Source: Synechococcus sp. LTW-R (GTDB lineage: Bacteria > Cyanobacteriota > Cyanobacteriia > PCC-6307 > Cyanobiaceae). Taken from it: 64,000 bases of DNA. The position numbers and the translations under genes were made by a program. The notes beneath the pieces are model-generated. The model worked only from the letters and a program-made list of their open reading frames with translations. It was not told where the DNA came from and searched no databases. Shown piece after piece: positions 32,580 to 41,400 of this stretch. Where the stretch lies: positions 868,001-932,000 of the forward strand of contig NZ_CP059060.1 in assembly GCF_014217875.1 (NCBI RefSeq), in the 5' to 3' direction. The first letter of the stretch is position 1. Each line of letters starts with the position of its first letter.

Positions 32580-33532
32580 CGGCTCCTCAGCTGGACGGCC
32601 CGGTTCAGCCCGTTCATCAAGGCGGAGATCACCAGGTCAATCGCCAGGTACGCCCCCAGCAGGATCACCATCACCTCCACGGCCCTGCCGGTTTGGTTCA
32701 AGGTCGTCTCCGCCACCGAGTAGAGGTCCGCGTAGCCGCAGGCGATGGCCAGAGACGAGCTCTTCGCCAAGGAGATGTACTGGTTGTTGAGGCCCGGAAC
32801 AATCACCGGCAGGGCCTGGGGCAGCACCACCCGCCGCAGAGTTTGCAGGGGCGTGAAACCCAAGGAACGGGCCGCCTCCCATTGCCCCTTGGGCACCGAG
32901 GCAATCCCGCCGCGCACCACCTCGGAGATGAAAGCGGAGATGTAGACGATCAATCCCGTCAACAGGGCGGCGAATTCAACACTCAGGCGAATCGGCGCCT
33001 GCCAGACCCCGTTCACCAATTCGGGCATGCCCAGGTAGAGGCCCGACTGGGCCAACACCAACCCGGGCCACTGGATCGCGTTGGCCCCACCGGGTAGGGC
33101 CAGGAAGACCACGAAATACCAAAACACCAACTGCAGCAGCAGCGGGATGTTGCGGATCAACTCGACGTAGACCCGCGCCAGCCCCCGCAGCAGGGCATTG
33201 CCGCTGAAGGAGGCCACCCCGACGGCGGTGCCGACGATCGAAGCGCCAATCAGACCGATGACGACAACCCGCAGGGTGTTGACCAGTCCGGCAAGCAGCG
33301 CCCACCAGTAGGGCTGCTCCGCACTGAAGGGCAACCAACTGCCGGCGATGTCAAAGCCGGCGGGGTTGCCGATCCAGCGCCAGGTCAGCAACAACCCAGC
33401 GGCCGCCAGGTTGCGCACCAAGTTCCCCACGAGGAAGGCCACCAGGACCAGCACCACCACACCGACGGCGGCCTGAACAAGCCACGGGATCAGGCGGCGG
33501 TTGCGCCACCACGGGGTGACCGGCGGCGCCAT
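32576..33532 (-). CDS. aapQ: Amino-acid ABC transporter permease (AapQ-type)
   Basis: A 318-residue permease. The EAA loop GQWEAARSLGFTPLQTLRRVVLPQAL is present, and the N-terminal extension (VVLVLVAFLVGNLVRNL) is typical of AapQ. It starts at 33532, sharing one base with the binding-protein stop (TAATG-type overlap), and overlaps aapM by 4 bases. With AapM it forms the channel. Confidence 0.92.
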   Translation of the reverse strand: MAPPVTPWWRNRRLIPWLVQAAVGVVVLVLVAFLVGNLVRNLAAAGLLLTWRWIGNPAGFDIAGSWLPFSAEQPYWWALLAGLVNTLRVVVIGLIGASIVGTAVGVASFSGNALLRGLARVYVELIRNIPLLLQLVFWYFVVFLALPGGANAIQWPGLVLAQSGLYLGMPELVNGVWQAPIRLSVEFAALLTGLIVYISAFISEVVRGGIASVPKGQWEAARSLGFTPLQTLRRVVLPQALPVIVPGLNNQYISLAKSSSLAIACGYADLYSVAETTLNQTGRAVEVMVILLGAYLAIDLVISALMNGLNRAVQLRSR

Positions 33533-34608
33533 TAGCGGAAGGGAGGCGAGTAGATCAGACCGCCATCGGTCAACTGACGGTTGGTGCCCCGCTCGAGGTT
33601 GATGCGGGTGTTCACGCCCAGGTTGCGATCAAAGATCTCGCCGTAGTTGCCGGTGGCCTTGATCACCTGAACGACGAAGTCAGCCGGCAAACCCAGCTGC
33701 TGGCCCAGCTGACCATCCACCCCCAGGAAGCGACGCAGATCGGCCTGGTTGGGATCGGCCTTTGCTTCGGCGAGCTTCGCCTCGACATTGGCCTGGGTGA
33801 TGCCGGACTCCTCGGCCTGCATCAAGGCGTAGGTGATCCAGCGCACCGCGTCGGCCCAGACCGGATCGCCATTCACCGTGGCCGTCGCCAGGGGCTCTTT
33901 GCTCAGGTCGCCGGCCAACAGCACGTGGGCCTTGGGGTCGGGAAAGCTGCTGCGCTTGGCCGCGAGCAGGGCCCGATCGCTGGTGACCGCCACGCAGCGT
34001 CCCTGGAGGTAGGCCGCGTAGGTCTGGCCGTCGTTCTGGAACTTCAGCGGCATGTAGGCGGCGTTGAGCTCGCGCATCCGATCGGCGAGGTTCAACTCCG
34101 TCGTGGTGCCCGTGGTGACGCAGATCGGTTTGCCGGCCAACTGCTTCAGCGTGGTGATGCCGCTGCCGGCGTTCACCATCACGGCCTGGCCGCCATAGAA
34201 GTGAATCGGGCCAAAACTCAGGGCATTGCCCCCCGCCGCATCGCGGCTCAGGGTCATCGTGGTGCTGCGGGAGAGCAGATCCACCTCACCGCTGTTCACC
34301 GCCGCAAAGCGCTCACTGGCGCTGAGGTCGCGGAACTGCACCCGTCCAGGATCACTGAGCACACCCGCGGCCACGGCCCGGCAGAGGTCCACCTCGAAGC
34401 CCTGGTAGCGGCCATCCGGGGCGACAAAGCTGAAGCCCGGCAACTTGCCATCAACGCCGCAGACCAATTCGCCCCGCGCCTTCACCGCGGCCAGCTTTTG
34501 GCTTTGCAGCCCGGAGCCCTCCACCGCACAACCGGTCAGGGCCAGGCCAGCGAGCAGGGGAAATGCTCGAAGCACCTTGCCGATGAGCGAGGGGGGATGG
34601 GGCATCAA
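33532..34608 (-). CDS. aapJ: Amino-acid ABC transporter substrate-binding lipoprotein
   Basis: A 358-residue family-3 solute-binding protein. The lipobox ALTGC near residue 27 indicates membrane anchoring. The ligand-binding segments are present: LVCGVDGKLPGFSFVAPDG, GFEVDLCRAVAAGVL, and GKPICVTTGTTTELNLADRM. It resembles AapJ/NatF, which binds neutral, acidic or broad L-amino acids. It opens a six-gene unit that continues through two permeases, an ATPase, an MFS protein and the SelD fusion. Confidence 0.93.
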   Translation of the reverse strand: MMPHPPSLIGKVLRAFPLLAGLALTGCAVEGSGLQSQKLAAVKARGELVCGVDGKLPGFSFVAPDGRYQGFEVDLCRAVAAGVLSDPGRVQFRDLSASERFAAVNSGEVDLLSRSTTMTLSRDAAGGNALSFGPIHFYGGQAVMVNAGSGITTLKQLAGKPICVTTGTTTELNLADRMRELNAAYMPLKFQNDGQTYAAYLQGRCVAVTSDRALLAAKRSSFPDPKAHVLLAGDLSKEPLATATVNGDPVWADAVRWITYALMQAEESGITQANVEAKLAEAKADPNQADLRRFLGVDGQLGQQLGLPADFVVQVIKATGNYGEIFDRNLGVNTRINLERGTNRQLTDGGLIYSPPFR

Positions 34609-34642
34609 TCGGGGCTCATTTCGCGAATTGTGCCATCGGTTT

Positions 34643-34921
34643 TTAGGGCTGGGGCGAAGCCAGCAACTGCTCCTGCACCGCTTGGGCCGTGAGGCCCTCC
34701 ACCTGAATCCACTTCATCCGACTGGTCTGGCCGCGGACGAGCACGACGCTGCGGGGCCGCACACCCAGGGCGCGAGCGACAAAGCGCAGCAGGGCCGCAT
34801 TGGCCTCCCCATCCACCGGGGGAGCCTTGAGCTGAATCGCAATCGCCCCATCCCGCAGACCCTGCACCTGATCGCGGCTGGCGCGGGGCTGCACTCGGAT
34901 CGCGACCAACTCCGCCGTCAA
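34643..34921 (-). CDS. DUF167 (YggU-type) small protein
   Basis: A 92-residue protein containing the DUF167 pattern IRVQPRASRDQVQGLRDG, then KAPPVDGEANAALLRFVA, where the polar residues line a conserved groove. YggU-type proteins are of unknown role. TTG at 34921 is the likely start; the longer frame upstream (to 35131) lies over the divergent gene start and is not family-like. It is 34 bases upstream of the aapJ start, so might share its promoter region. Confidence 0.8.
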   Translation of the reverse strand: MTAELVAIRVQPRASRDQVQGLRDGAIAIQLKAPPVDGEANAALLRFVARALGVRPRSVVLVRGQTSRMKWIQVEGLTAQAVQEQLLASPQP

Positions 34922-34981
34922 ACAAATCCAAGGACTGGCCTGCCTAGGGTCACCCCATCTATCGCTGCATGCAACGCGTCG

Positions 34982-35551
34982 ATGAGCTCCATCAAGCGTC
35001 TGAGCTGGGCCATTGAGAACGTCTTTGAGCGTTGGCTCTGGAAATTCCGCTTGATCGCGATCGTTCCCGTGGTGATGAGCCTGCTGGGGAGCGGCGCCAC
35101 CTTCATCAGCGGGACCTCTGAGATCTGGCACTCGATGGGGTTGTTGCTCGATGCCTCCCCCGACGACAGCCGCACCGTGGCCCTGCTGCTAGGGGAACTG
35201 GTGGGCGGCGTCGATCTCTATCTGATTGGGATCGCGCTGATGATTTTTGGCTACGGCGTCTACGAGCTGCTGATCTCCGACATCGAAGCGGCCCGCAGCC
35301 CGGGCGCCGGCGGCAACGGCCTCCTGGACATCCGCAGCCTGGATGTCCTCAAGGAGAAGTTGGTCAAGGTGATCCTGGTGGCCTTGATCGTGGCTGCCTT
35401 CAAATCGATGTTGATCTTCCCGATCGACAACACCACCAACCTGCTCGTCTTCTCCGGCTCGGTGCTGCTGCTGGCCCTCTCGGCCTACCTCGTCTCCGGC
35501 GGCCCCAACCGCTCCACCTGGAACCAGCCGCGGGAGACGCCCTTCGAGTAG
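34982..35551 (+). CDS. YqhA/UPF0114 family membrane protein
   Basis: A 189-residue integral membrane protein starting MSSIKRLSWAIENVFERWL. The conserved pattern VDLYLIGIALMIFGYGVYELLIS lies in the middle and EKLVKVILVALIVAAFKSML after it, typical of UPF0114 (YqhA) with four membrane helices. Function unknown. ATG 34982 was chosen since the longer frame covers the divergent DUF167 gene. It ends 27 bases before pyrC. Confidence 0.88.
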   Translation: MSSIKRLSWAIENVFERWLWKFRLIAIVPVVMSLLGSGATFISGTSEIWHSMGLLLDASPDDSRTVALLLGELVGGVDLYLIGIALMIFGYGVYELLISDIEAARSPGAGGNGLLDIRSLDVLKEKLVKVILVALIVAAFKSMLIFPIDNTTNLLVFSGSVLLLALSAYLVSGGPNRSTWNQPRETPFE

Positions 35552-35578
35552 GGCCAGCGCGTTGTGTAAAACAAAGGC

Positions 35579-36667
35579 ATGAGCAGCACCCTCACGATCC
35601 GCACCCCGGACGACTGGCATCTCCACCTGCGGGATGGGGAGATGTTGCAGGCCGTGGTCGGCCACACCGCACGGCAATTCGCCCGGGCGATCGTGATGCC
35701 CAACCTCAAGCCGCCGATCACGACGGTGGAGCAAGCCCAGGCCTACCGCGATCGGATCACGGCCGCCCTCCGCGCCAGCCAAGGGCCTGATGCCGCAGCG
35801 GGCTTCACGCCACTGATGACCGCCTATCTGACGGAGACGATCAACCCCGCCGAACTGGAGCGGGGCCATGGCGAAGGGGTCTTCACCGCCGCCAAGCTCT
35901 ACCCCGCCGGCGCGACCACCAACTCCGATGCCGGGGTGCGCGATCTCGCCAACATCCAATCCGTGCTGGAGACGATGGAGCGGATTGGCATGCCGTTGCT
36001 GATCCACGGCGAGGTCACCGATCCAACCGTCGACATCTTTGATCGCGAGGCGGTCTTCATCGAGCAGCAGCTCATCCCCCTGCTCCAGCGCCATCCGGGC
36101 TTGAAGGTGGTGCTCGAGCACATCACCACCGCCGACGCGGCGGACTTCGTTGCCACCGGACCGGACAACCTGGCGGCGACGATCACCCCGCATCACCTGC
36201 ACATCAACCGCAACGCCCTCTTCCAAGGGGGCCTGCGGCCGGACTTCTACTGCCTGCCGATCGCCAAACGGGAACGGCATCGCCTCGCCCTGCGGGCGGC
36301 GGCAACCGGCGGCAGCAGCAAGTTCTTTCTGGGCACCGATTCAGCGCCCCACCCGAGGGGATCGAAGGAATCGGCCTGCGGCTGCGCCGGGATCTACAAC
36401 GCACCGTTTGCCATCGAGAGTTACGCCCAGGTCTTCGAGGAGGAGGGGGTGCTCGATCGCCTCGAGGCCTTTGCCAGCGTGCATGGCCCGACCTTCTACG
36501 GGCTTCCGCTCAACACCGGCACGGTGCAGCTGGAACGCAACGACAAGAGCGAGGCGGTTTCTGGCTTGATGGAACTCGAGAACGGCAGCACGACGCCAAC
36601 CACCCTGGTGCCGTTCCACGCCGGTGAACCACTGAATTGGCGGCTCAATCGGGCCCAATGGCACTGA
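35579..36667 (+). CDS. pyrC: Dihydroorotase (class II)
   Basis: A 362-residue metal-dependent amidohydrolase of the homodimeric PyrC type. The metal motif WHLHLRDG is at the N-terminus, the carboxylated lysine lies in AAKLYPAGATTNS (about 103), the histidine ligands in LLIHGEV and VLEHIT, and the catalytic aspartate in LGTDSAPHPRG. It closes carbamoyl-aspartate to dihydroorotate in pyrimidine synthesis. A paralog function as another amidohydrolase is unlikely. Confidence 0.96.
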   Translation: MSSTLTIRTPDDWHLHLRDGEMLQAVVGHTARQFARAIVMPNLKPPITTVEQAQAYRDRITAALRASQGPDAAAGFTPLMTAYLTETINPAELERGHGEGVFTAAKLYPAGATTNSDAGVRDLANIQSVLETMERIGMPLLIHGEVTDPTVDIFDREAVFIEQQLIPLLQRHPGLKVVLEHITTADAADFVATGPDNLAATITPHHLHINRNALFQGGLRPDFYCLPIAKRERHRLALRAAATGGSSKFFLGTDSAPHPRGSKESACGCAGIYNAPFAIESYAQVFEEEGVLDRLEAFASVHGPTFYGLPLNTGTVQLERNDKSEAVSGLMELENGSTTPTTLVPFHAGEPLNWRLNRAQWH

Positions 36668-36729
36668 GGAACGCGCAGGCGTAACGCCCTCAACCTCGCC
36701 AAGATGGGATCGCCTTTTCGAACGCCACG

Positions 36730-37971
36730 GTGATCCCGCGCGGCCTCGCCACTGGATCCCTGGGCTGCCTGCTGGGACTGCTGCTTGGGGCGGGCGCCTG
36801 GGCAGGCGAAGTCGACACGCCCAGCGCGGAAGCCTCGGCAGATCAGTCCTTCAGCCTGCAGCAGGCACTGAAGCTGCCGGATTGGCTGCGCGTCTCGATC
36901 AGTTACACCGCCGAGCCCATGGCCAACCCCATCGGCGGGTCGGCGCAGACATCGGCCTGGATCCAAGACACCGCACTTGATCTCCAGGTCGGAGCTGGCC
37001 TGGGCAAGGCCTCCACGGACTGGGTCGAGCTGGACCACTGGAGCCTGAACCTCAACGTCAACCACGTCGCCGGCGATAACAGCTACGCCGGCCGGATTGG
37101 CGCCTTTCTCACCCCACAAACCCTGGCCTACCCCGCCGGGTTCTACCCAACGGAACTTTCGCTGGAGCGTGACGCAGGAACCGGCTGGCTTGGAGTACGC
37201 GCTGGTGTCATCCCGATCAATAGCGATTTCGACGGGACCTTAATGACGGCCCCGATCCTCGATAGCTATGTGCACTCGGCGCTGAACAACACCTACAACA
37301 TCTATGCGGGGAACATTCCGATTACGCCCTTCTCTGCCCTCGCGGCACGGCTGGATCTGCATCCCCACGAGACCCTCGCCGTCTACTACGGCTGGTTTGA
37401 CCTGAAAACAGCGATCCCTGTGATCACCTCCCTGGGGGCGCCGGTGAACCTCACACCCACCAAGGTCGGCGATGCCCACATCCTGCAGCTGAACTACACG
37501 CCAAAGGGTTCCGTTGCCGCCACCCCCACCTTGCCTGCTGCGCTGTTGTCGGTGGGGGGCTTCACCACGGACTTCCAGGGCGAAGGCGTCTATGGAAGCG
37601 CGACGTGGAAGAGCGGATTACGCCTGGGACTCGATGATCGGGTCTGGATCAGCGCGGCCTACTCGCCGGACTTCAGCCTGAACCAGGCCCCCAGCTTCAT
37701 CGGCGGTGGCGTGGTGATCCAAGGCATCGTCCCCAACCGCCCACAGGACCTGCTGATCCTGGGGGGCAGCCACGCCGGCCTGAGCGCCAGTGCACCACCG
37801 GCCTATCCCAACCGCCCCTATGAGGGCGTCCTGGAACTGGGCTACCGGCTGCAGCTCAATCCCAACCTGAATCTGCAACCCACCCTGCAGTGGATCTTCG
37901 ATCCAAGCGGGCGCGAGCAACCCACCCCAGGGATCCTGACCACCAGCGTCCAGATCAGTCTGAGCTTGTGA
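36730..37971 (+). CDS. OprB-family carbohydrate-selective porin
   Basis: A 413-residue outer-membrane protein with a signal peptide (GSLGCLLGLLLGAGAWAG) and GTG start. The rest has the OprB beta-barrel pattern: alternating hydrophobic strands such as WSLNLNVNHVAGDNSY and a C-terminal segment ending ISLSL. It lacks the SLH domain of the porin at 7154. It could admit sugars or other small solutes. Its end overlaps DUF2252 by 17 bases. Confidence 0.83.
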   Translation: MIPRGLATGSLGCLLGLLLGAGAWAGEVDTPSAEASADQSFSLQQALKLPDWLRVSISYTAEPMANPIGGSAQTSAWIQDTALDLQVGAGLGKASTDWVELDHWSLNLNVNHVAGDNSYAGRIGAFLTPQTLAYPAGFYPTELSLERDAGTGWLGVRAGVIPINSDFDGTLMTAPILDSYVHSALNNTYNIYAGNIPITPFSALAARLDLHPHETLAVYYGWFDLKTAIPVITSLGAPVNLTPTKVGDAHILQLNYTPKGSVAATPTLPAALLSVGGFTTDFQGEGVYGSATWKSGLRLGLDDRVWISAAYSPDFSLNQAPSFIGGGVVIQGIVPNRPQDLLILGGSHAGLSASAPPAYPNRPYEGVLELGYRLQLNPNLNLQPTLQWIFDPSGREQPTPGILTTSVQISLSL

Positions 37972-39328
37972 GACGACCTGAGGCCATCGCCTGCAGCAGG
38001 GCGCGGTGGTCCTCTTCCACCTGATCGCTGTAGGCCACGGCAAAGCTGGCCATGGCCCGATCAAACGCTTTGTCATCCCCCAGGGCCCCATGGAGCGCTT
38101 GGCGCTGTCCGCTTCTGGCGTGGGCCCGGGCGAGGACCGACGCGCAGAGCTTGGCGTAGGCCTTCAAGGAGGAGGGCTTCATCGCCTCCAGGGACACCGA
38201 CGCTTTCCAATCCCGGAGCTGCCGCCAAACCATCGGGATCCCCTTCGGCGTTGATGTCCAGCCCAGAAAGGGATCCGAGACGCACTGAATCAGGCGCTGA
38301 CCTTCAACAATCCGCTGACCGTCATGCCCTGAGCCGCCTCCCAACTGCTGGTTGACGCAGGAGGGGAGAGCCTGCTTGCTTTGCAGCAGCAGCCAATCCT
38401 CGGGGTGCGGCCCCTTCATCAAACCAATCGCACAGCGGGTCCCCACGGAACCGACACCGACGGCCTTCAGGGCGGTGTCGATCAAGGCGAAGTCCTGCAG
38501 TTGATGGCGGCGATGGGGCGGCAGGCTCTCGCGATAGCCCGCCAGAAGGAAGGCGATCGCTTTGCTGTGGCTTGGAATGGAGGCCGGGTCCAAGTCCGGT
38601 TCTGAGGTCCAGAGCAGTCGGGGATCCAGCAGGGCATGGCGCCAAATCAGCGGGGGCTGATGGCGGATCTGCGCGGTCCCATCCGGCAGAAACTCACAGT
38701 GTTTCTGGATGGCGTGGCGGCCGGAGCGCCGCAGGGCATTGGCGACGGCCGCCTCGAGGTGGGAGCGAAAGGCCGTCTGCGGGAGGGCCTCAACAAAGCG
38801 CTCGACATGCAGCAGACAGTTCCAGAGCTTCAATGTGGGGAGCTCGGCGTACTCCGCCATCGCCTTGCGGTAGGCCCCCGCCACCTTGCGGGCCAAGCGG
38901 GCTTGCTCCTCGCCATCGAGCTGCCATTGCCGCGCCACCAAGACGACACTGACGAGGAGACGTTTGACATCCCACTCAAACGGTCCAGGAGACGTCTCAT
39001 CAAAGTCGTTGATGTCGAAGACCAAGCTGCGCTCGGGGGAGGCATAGAAGCCGAAGTTCAGCAGGTGGGCATCGCCGCAGAGTTGGACCCGGTGGGCACT
39101 GCGGGGCAGCGGAGCCAGGTCTGCCGCCATCTGGGCGGCCGTCCCTCGAAACCAAGCAAAGGGGCTCTCGGCCATGCGCCGATGGCGCTCCGGGATCAAC
39201 CAGGGCAGGCGGGTGCTGTTCTGCTCCTCAATCCGCTCGATCGGGTCCAGCCGATCGATCAGCGGTTGCCAGAGCGCCAGGTCCTCCCATCCAGGATTGC
39301 TCGAGCTCACCGACCTGCAGACCTGCAC
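37955..39328 (-). CDS. DUF2252 family protein
   Basis: A 457-residue protein of the DUF2252 family, recognised by PFAWFRGTAAQMAADLA near the N-terminus and then LCGDAHLLNFGFYASPE, FDINDFDETSPGPFEWDVKR. These resemble the catalytic and metal residues of the protein-kinase/aminoglycoside phosphotransferase fold (HxxN-like and DxxD-like), so a phosphotransferase activity is possible but unproven. It is divergent from the ATP-grasp ligase 72 bases away. Confidence 0.85.
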   Translation of the reverse strand: MQVCRSVSSSNPGWEDLALWQPLIDRLDPIERIEEQNSTRLPWLIPERHRRMAESPFAWFRGTAAQMAADLAPLPRSAHRVQLCGDAHLLNFGFYASPERSLVFDINDFDETSPGPFEWDVKRLLVSVVLVARQWQLDGEEQARLARKVAGAYRKAMAEYAELPTLKLWNCLLHVERFVEALPQTAFRSHLEAAVANALRRSGRHAIQKHCEFLPDGTAQIRHQPPLIWRHALLDPRLLWTSEPDLDPASIPSHSKAIAFLLAGYRESLPPHRRHQLQDFALIDTALKAVGVGSVGTRCAIGLMKGPHPEDWLLLQSKQALPSCVNQQLGGGSGHDGQRIVEGQRLIQCVSDPFLGWTSTPKGIPMVWRQLRDWKASVSLEAMKPSSLKAYAKLCASVLARAHARSGQRQALHGALGDDKAFDRAMASFAVAYSDQVEEDHRALLQAMASGRLTSSD

Positions 39329-39400
39329 CTACTACCGACTTAGCTGTGGCGCGGGCAAAACGGAAGAACCTCGCAAAGATGGAGAGGCGCGCCCTGCCCC

Positions 39401-40900
39401 ATGGCCCTCTCGTTTCGGGAACTCCAAGCGCAACTGCAGCCGGGCTGGGGCTGTGAGCACAGCGGCAAGAGCGGTCAATTCGATGTGCTCGTGGTGCCCT
39501 CCCTGACGATGGACAAGGCCCTGATGGCCTTGGTCACCGGAGCGCACCACTACGAGGAACGGCAGCTCTTCTCCTTGATTCGGCTCCGGGACCCCGGGGT
39601 GCGGGCGATCTACGTCACGAGCAAGTTGCTGCCGGAGCTCGTCGTCGATGCGGTGCTGGAACTCCTGCCCGGTGTCCCCACCTCCCATGCCCGCCGGCGG
39701 CTGCAGCTCTTTGACACCGATGACGCCTCCAACCGTCCCCTGACCGAAAAGCTGCTGGAGCGCCCCGCCCTGCTGGCCCGGATCAAGGAGCAATTGCGCC
39801 CAGGCCGCAGCTTCATCAGCTGCTTCGTGGTGACCGAGCTGGAAAAACGCCTCTCGGAAGCCCTGCAGATTCCCCTGCTGGGCACCGACCCCGCCCATGG
39901 CCACTGGGGCAGCAAGGCCGGCAGCCGTGAGCTCTTTGCCCGTTGCGCCGTGCCCCATCCGCAGGGGAGCGATCTGGTGCACAACCTCGACGACCTGAGC
40001 GAGGTCACGGCCACGCTCTGGGAGGAGCACCCCGAGCTCAAGCGCTGTGTGGTCAAGCTCAACGAGGGGATCAGCGGTGAGGGCAACGCCGCCCTCGATC
40101 TCCTGCCGCTGGACCTCGACGCGTGCTCGGCGGCCGGCCGGCGCCAGCGGCTGCGCCAGGAACTGGAGCGCCTACCGATGCCCGCCCAAGGCTGGCTCAC
40201 CCTGCTGGCGGAGCAGGGGGCGTTGGTGGAGGCCTGGCTGGAGGGGGGCGATCAACTCAGCTCCCCGAGCGTGCAAGGAACGATTCACCCCGGGGGGCGC
40301 GTCGAGGTGCTCTCCACCCACGAACAGATCCTGGGGGGAGCCAACGGCCAGACCTACCAGGGCTGCCGCTTCCCCGCAGATCAGGCCTATCGCCTCGCCT
40401 TGATGCGCCATGGCCAAGCGGTCGGCGAAGCCCTCGCCGCCGAAGGGGCCCTGGAGCGCTACGCGGTCGATTTCATCGCCCGCCTGATCGATGGGCAGTG
40501 GGACCTGCAGGCGATCGAGGTCAACCTGCGGCAAGGAGGCACCACCCATCCCTACATGGCCCTGCGGGCGATCACCACGGGCAAGCTCCATCCGGAGTCC
40601 GGGGAATTTCTCTCTCCCACCGGCCAGGCCTTGCACTACATGGCCACCGACAACCTGACCCATCCCAACCTGCGGGGATTGCTGCCGGCGGACCTGATCG
40701 ACATCGTCGCGGAAGCGGATCTGCACTACGACCCCGCCCGCCTCAGGGGCAGCGTCTTCCACCTCCTCGGCTGCCTCTCGGAGTACGGCAAGTTGGGCAT
40801 GACCTGCGTGGGCCGCAGCGCCGAGGAGGCGGAGCAGGTCTACGCGGCGACCGCCGGTCAGCTCATCCAGCAGGCCACCAGCGTTCAGGGCGGGGCCTAG
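39401..40900 (+). CDS. ATP-grasp ligase, PGM1/carboxylate-amine type
   Basis: A 499-residue protein with the ATP-grasp layout: a nucleotide-binding domain (CVVKLNEGISGEGNAALDL) and a metal-site segment (YAVDFIARL, then QAIEVNLRQGGTTHPYMAL). It resembles the peptide ligase PGM1-related group, which couples carboxylates to amines by acyl-phosphate. Substrate unknown. The C-terminal region (about 400-499) may be a family-specific domain. The DUF2252 gene is divergent, and the convergent UspA gene overlaps its end by 4 bases. Confidence 0.78.
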   Translation: MALSFRELQAQLQPGWGCEHSGKSGQFDVLVVPSLTMDKALMALVTGAHHYEERQLFSLIRLRDPGVRAIYVTSKLLPELVVDAVLELLPGVPTSHARRRLQLFDTDDASNRPLTEKLLERPALLARIKEQLRPGRSFISCFVVTELEKRLSEALQIPLLGTDPAHGHWGSKAGSRELFARCAVPHPQGSDLVHNLDDLSEVTATLWEEHPELKRCVVKLNEGISGEGNAALDLLPLDLDACSAAGRRQRLRQELERLPMPAQGWLTLLAEQGALVEAWLEGGDQLSSPSVQGTIHPGGRVEVLSTHEQILGGANGQTYQGCRFPADQAYRLALMRHGQAVGEALAAEGALERYAVDFIARLIDGQWDLQAIEVNLRQGGTTHPYMALRAITTGKLHPESGEFLSPTGQALHYMATDNLTHPNLRGLLPADLIDIVAEADLHYDPARLRGSVFHLLGCLSEYGKLGMTCVGRSAEEAEQVYAATAGQLIQQATSVQGGA

Positions 40901-41367
40901 TCCTGGCCGCGGCCGGGGTAGACCAGCACCGGCAGATCGGCGTGGGTGAGCACCCGTTGGGTTTCACTCCCCAGAACCAGACCCGCCAACCCGCGGCGGC
41001 CATGGGAGGCCATGAAGATCAGATCGCAGCCGTTCTCACTGGCCGCCTCCAGGATCGCCTCGTAGATCACGGCATTGACCGAGGTGGCACCAGCGGCCGA
41101 GACCCCCTTGGCGCTGGCCTTGGCCTTGGCCTGCGCCAAGACCGATTCGGCGTACTCCGCGTTGGCCTTGTTGAACTGCTCGCTCAAGAGCGGATCGAGC
41201 ACCAACCCTTCGCCATAGAGGGCCACATCGGGGCGCCCATAGAAGCTGGGTTGCACGTGGAAGAAGGTGACCTTGGCGCCGATTTCACTAGCCATCTCCA
41301 GCGCCTGATCCACCGCCAACTGGGAGAGCTCCGAGCCGTCCGTGGGCACCAGGAAATGACGAAACAT
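40897..41367 (-). CDS. Universal stress protein (UspA family)
   Basis: A 156-residue UspA protein. The start MFRHFLVPTDGSELSQLAV is typical, and the C-terminal ATP-binding motif GRRGLAGLVLGSETQRVL fits the GxxGLxGxxLGS pattern. ATG 41367 lies 9 bases after AAGGA; the three residues upstream from TTG 41376 have no such site. The protein should bind ATP and accumulate under stress. Confidence 0.92.
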   Translation of the reverse strand: MFRHFLVPTDGSELSQLAVDQALEMASEIGAKVTFFHVQPSFYGRPDVALYGEGLVLDPLLSEQFNKANAEYAESVLAQAKAKASAKGVSAAGATSVNAVIYEAILEAASENGCDLIFMASHGRRGLAGLVLGSETQRVLTHADLPVLVYPGRGQD

Positions 41368-41400
41368 CGGCCGCAATCCTTCGCGCTACCCGCAAGCTAG

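Noticed and set aside
31374-32723. 449-codon + strand frame
   Set aside because: Antisense shadow of the permease aapM; glutamine- and glycine-rich low-complexity sequence.
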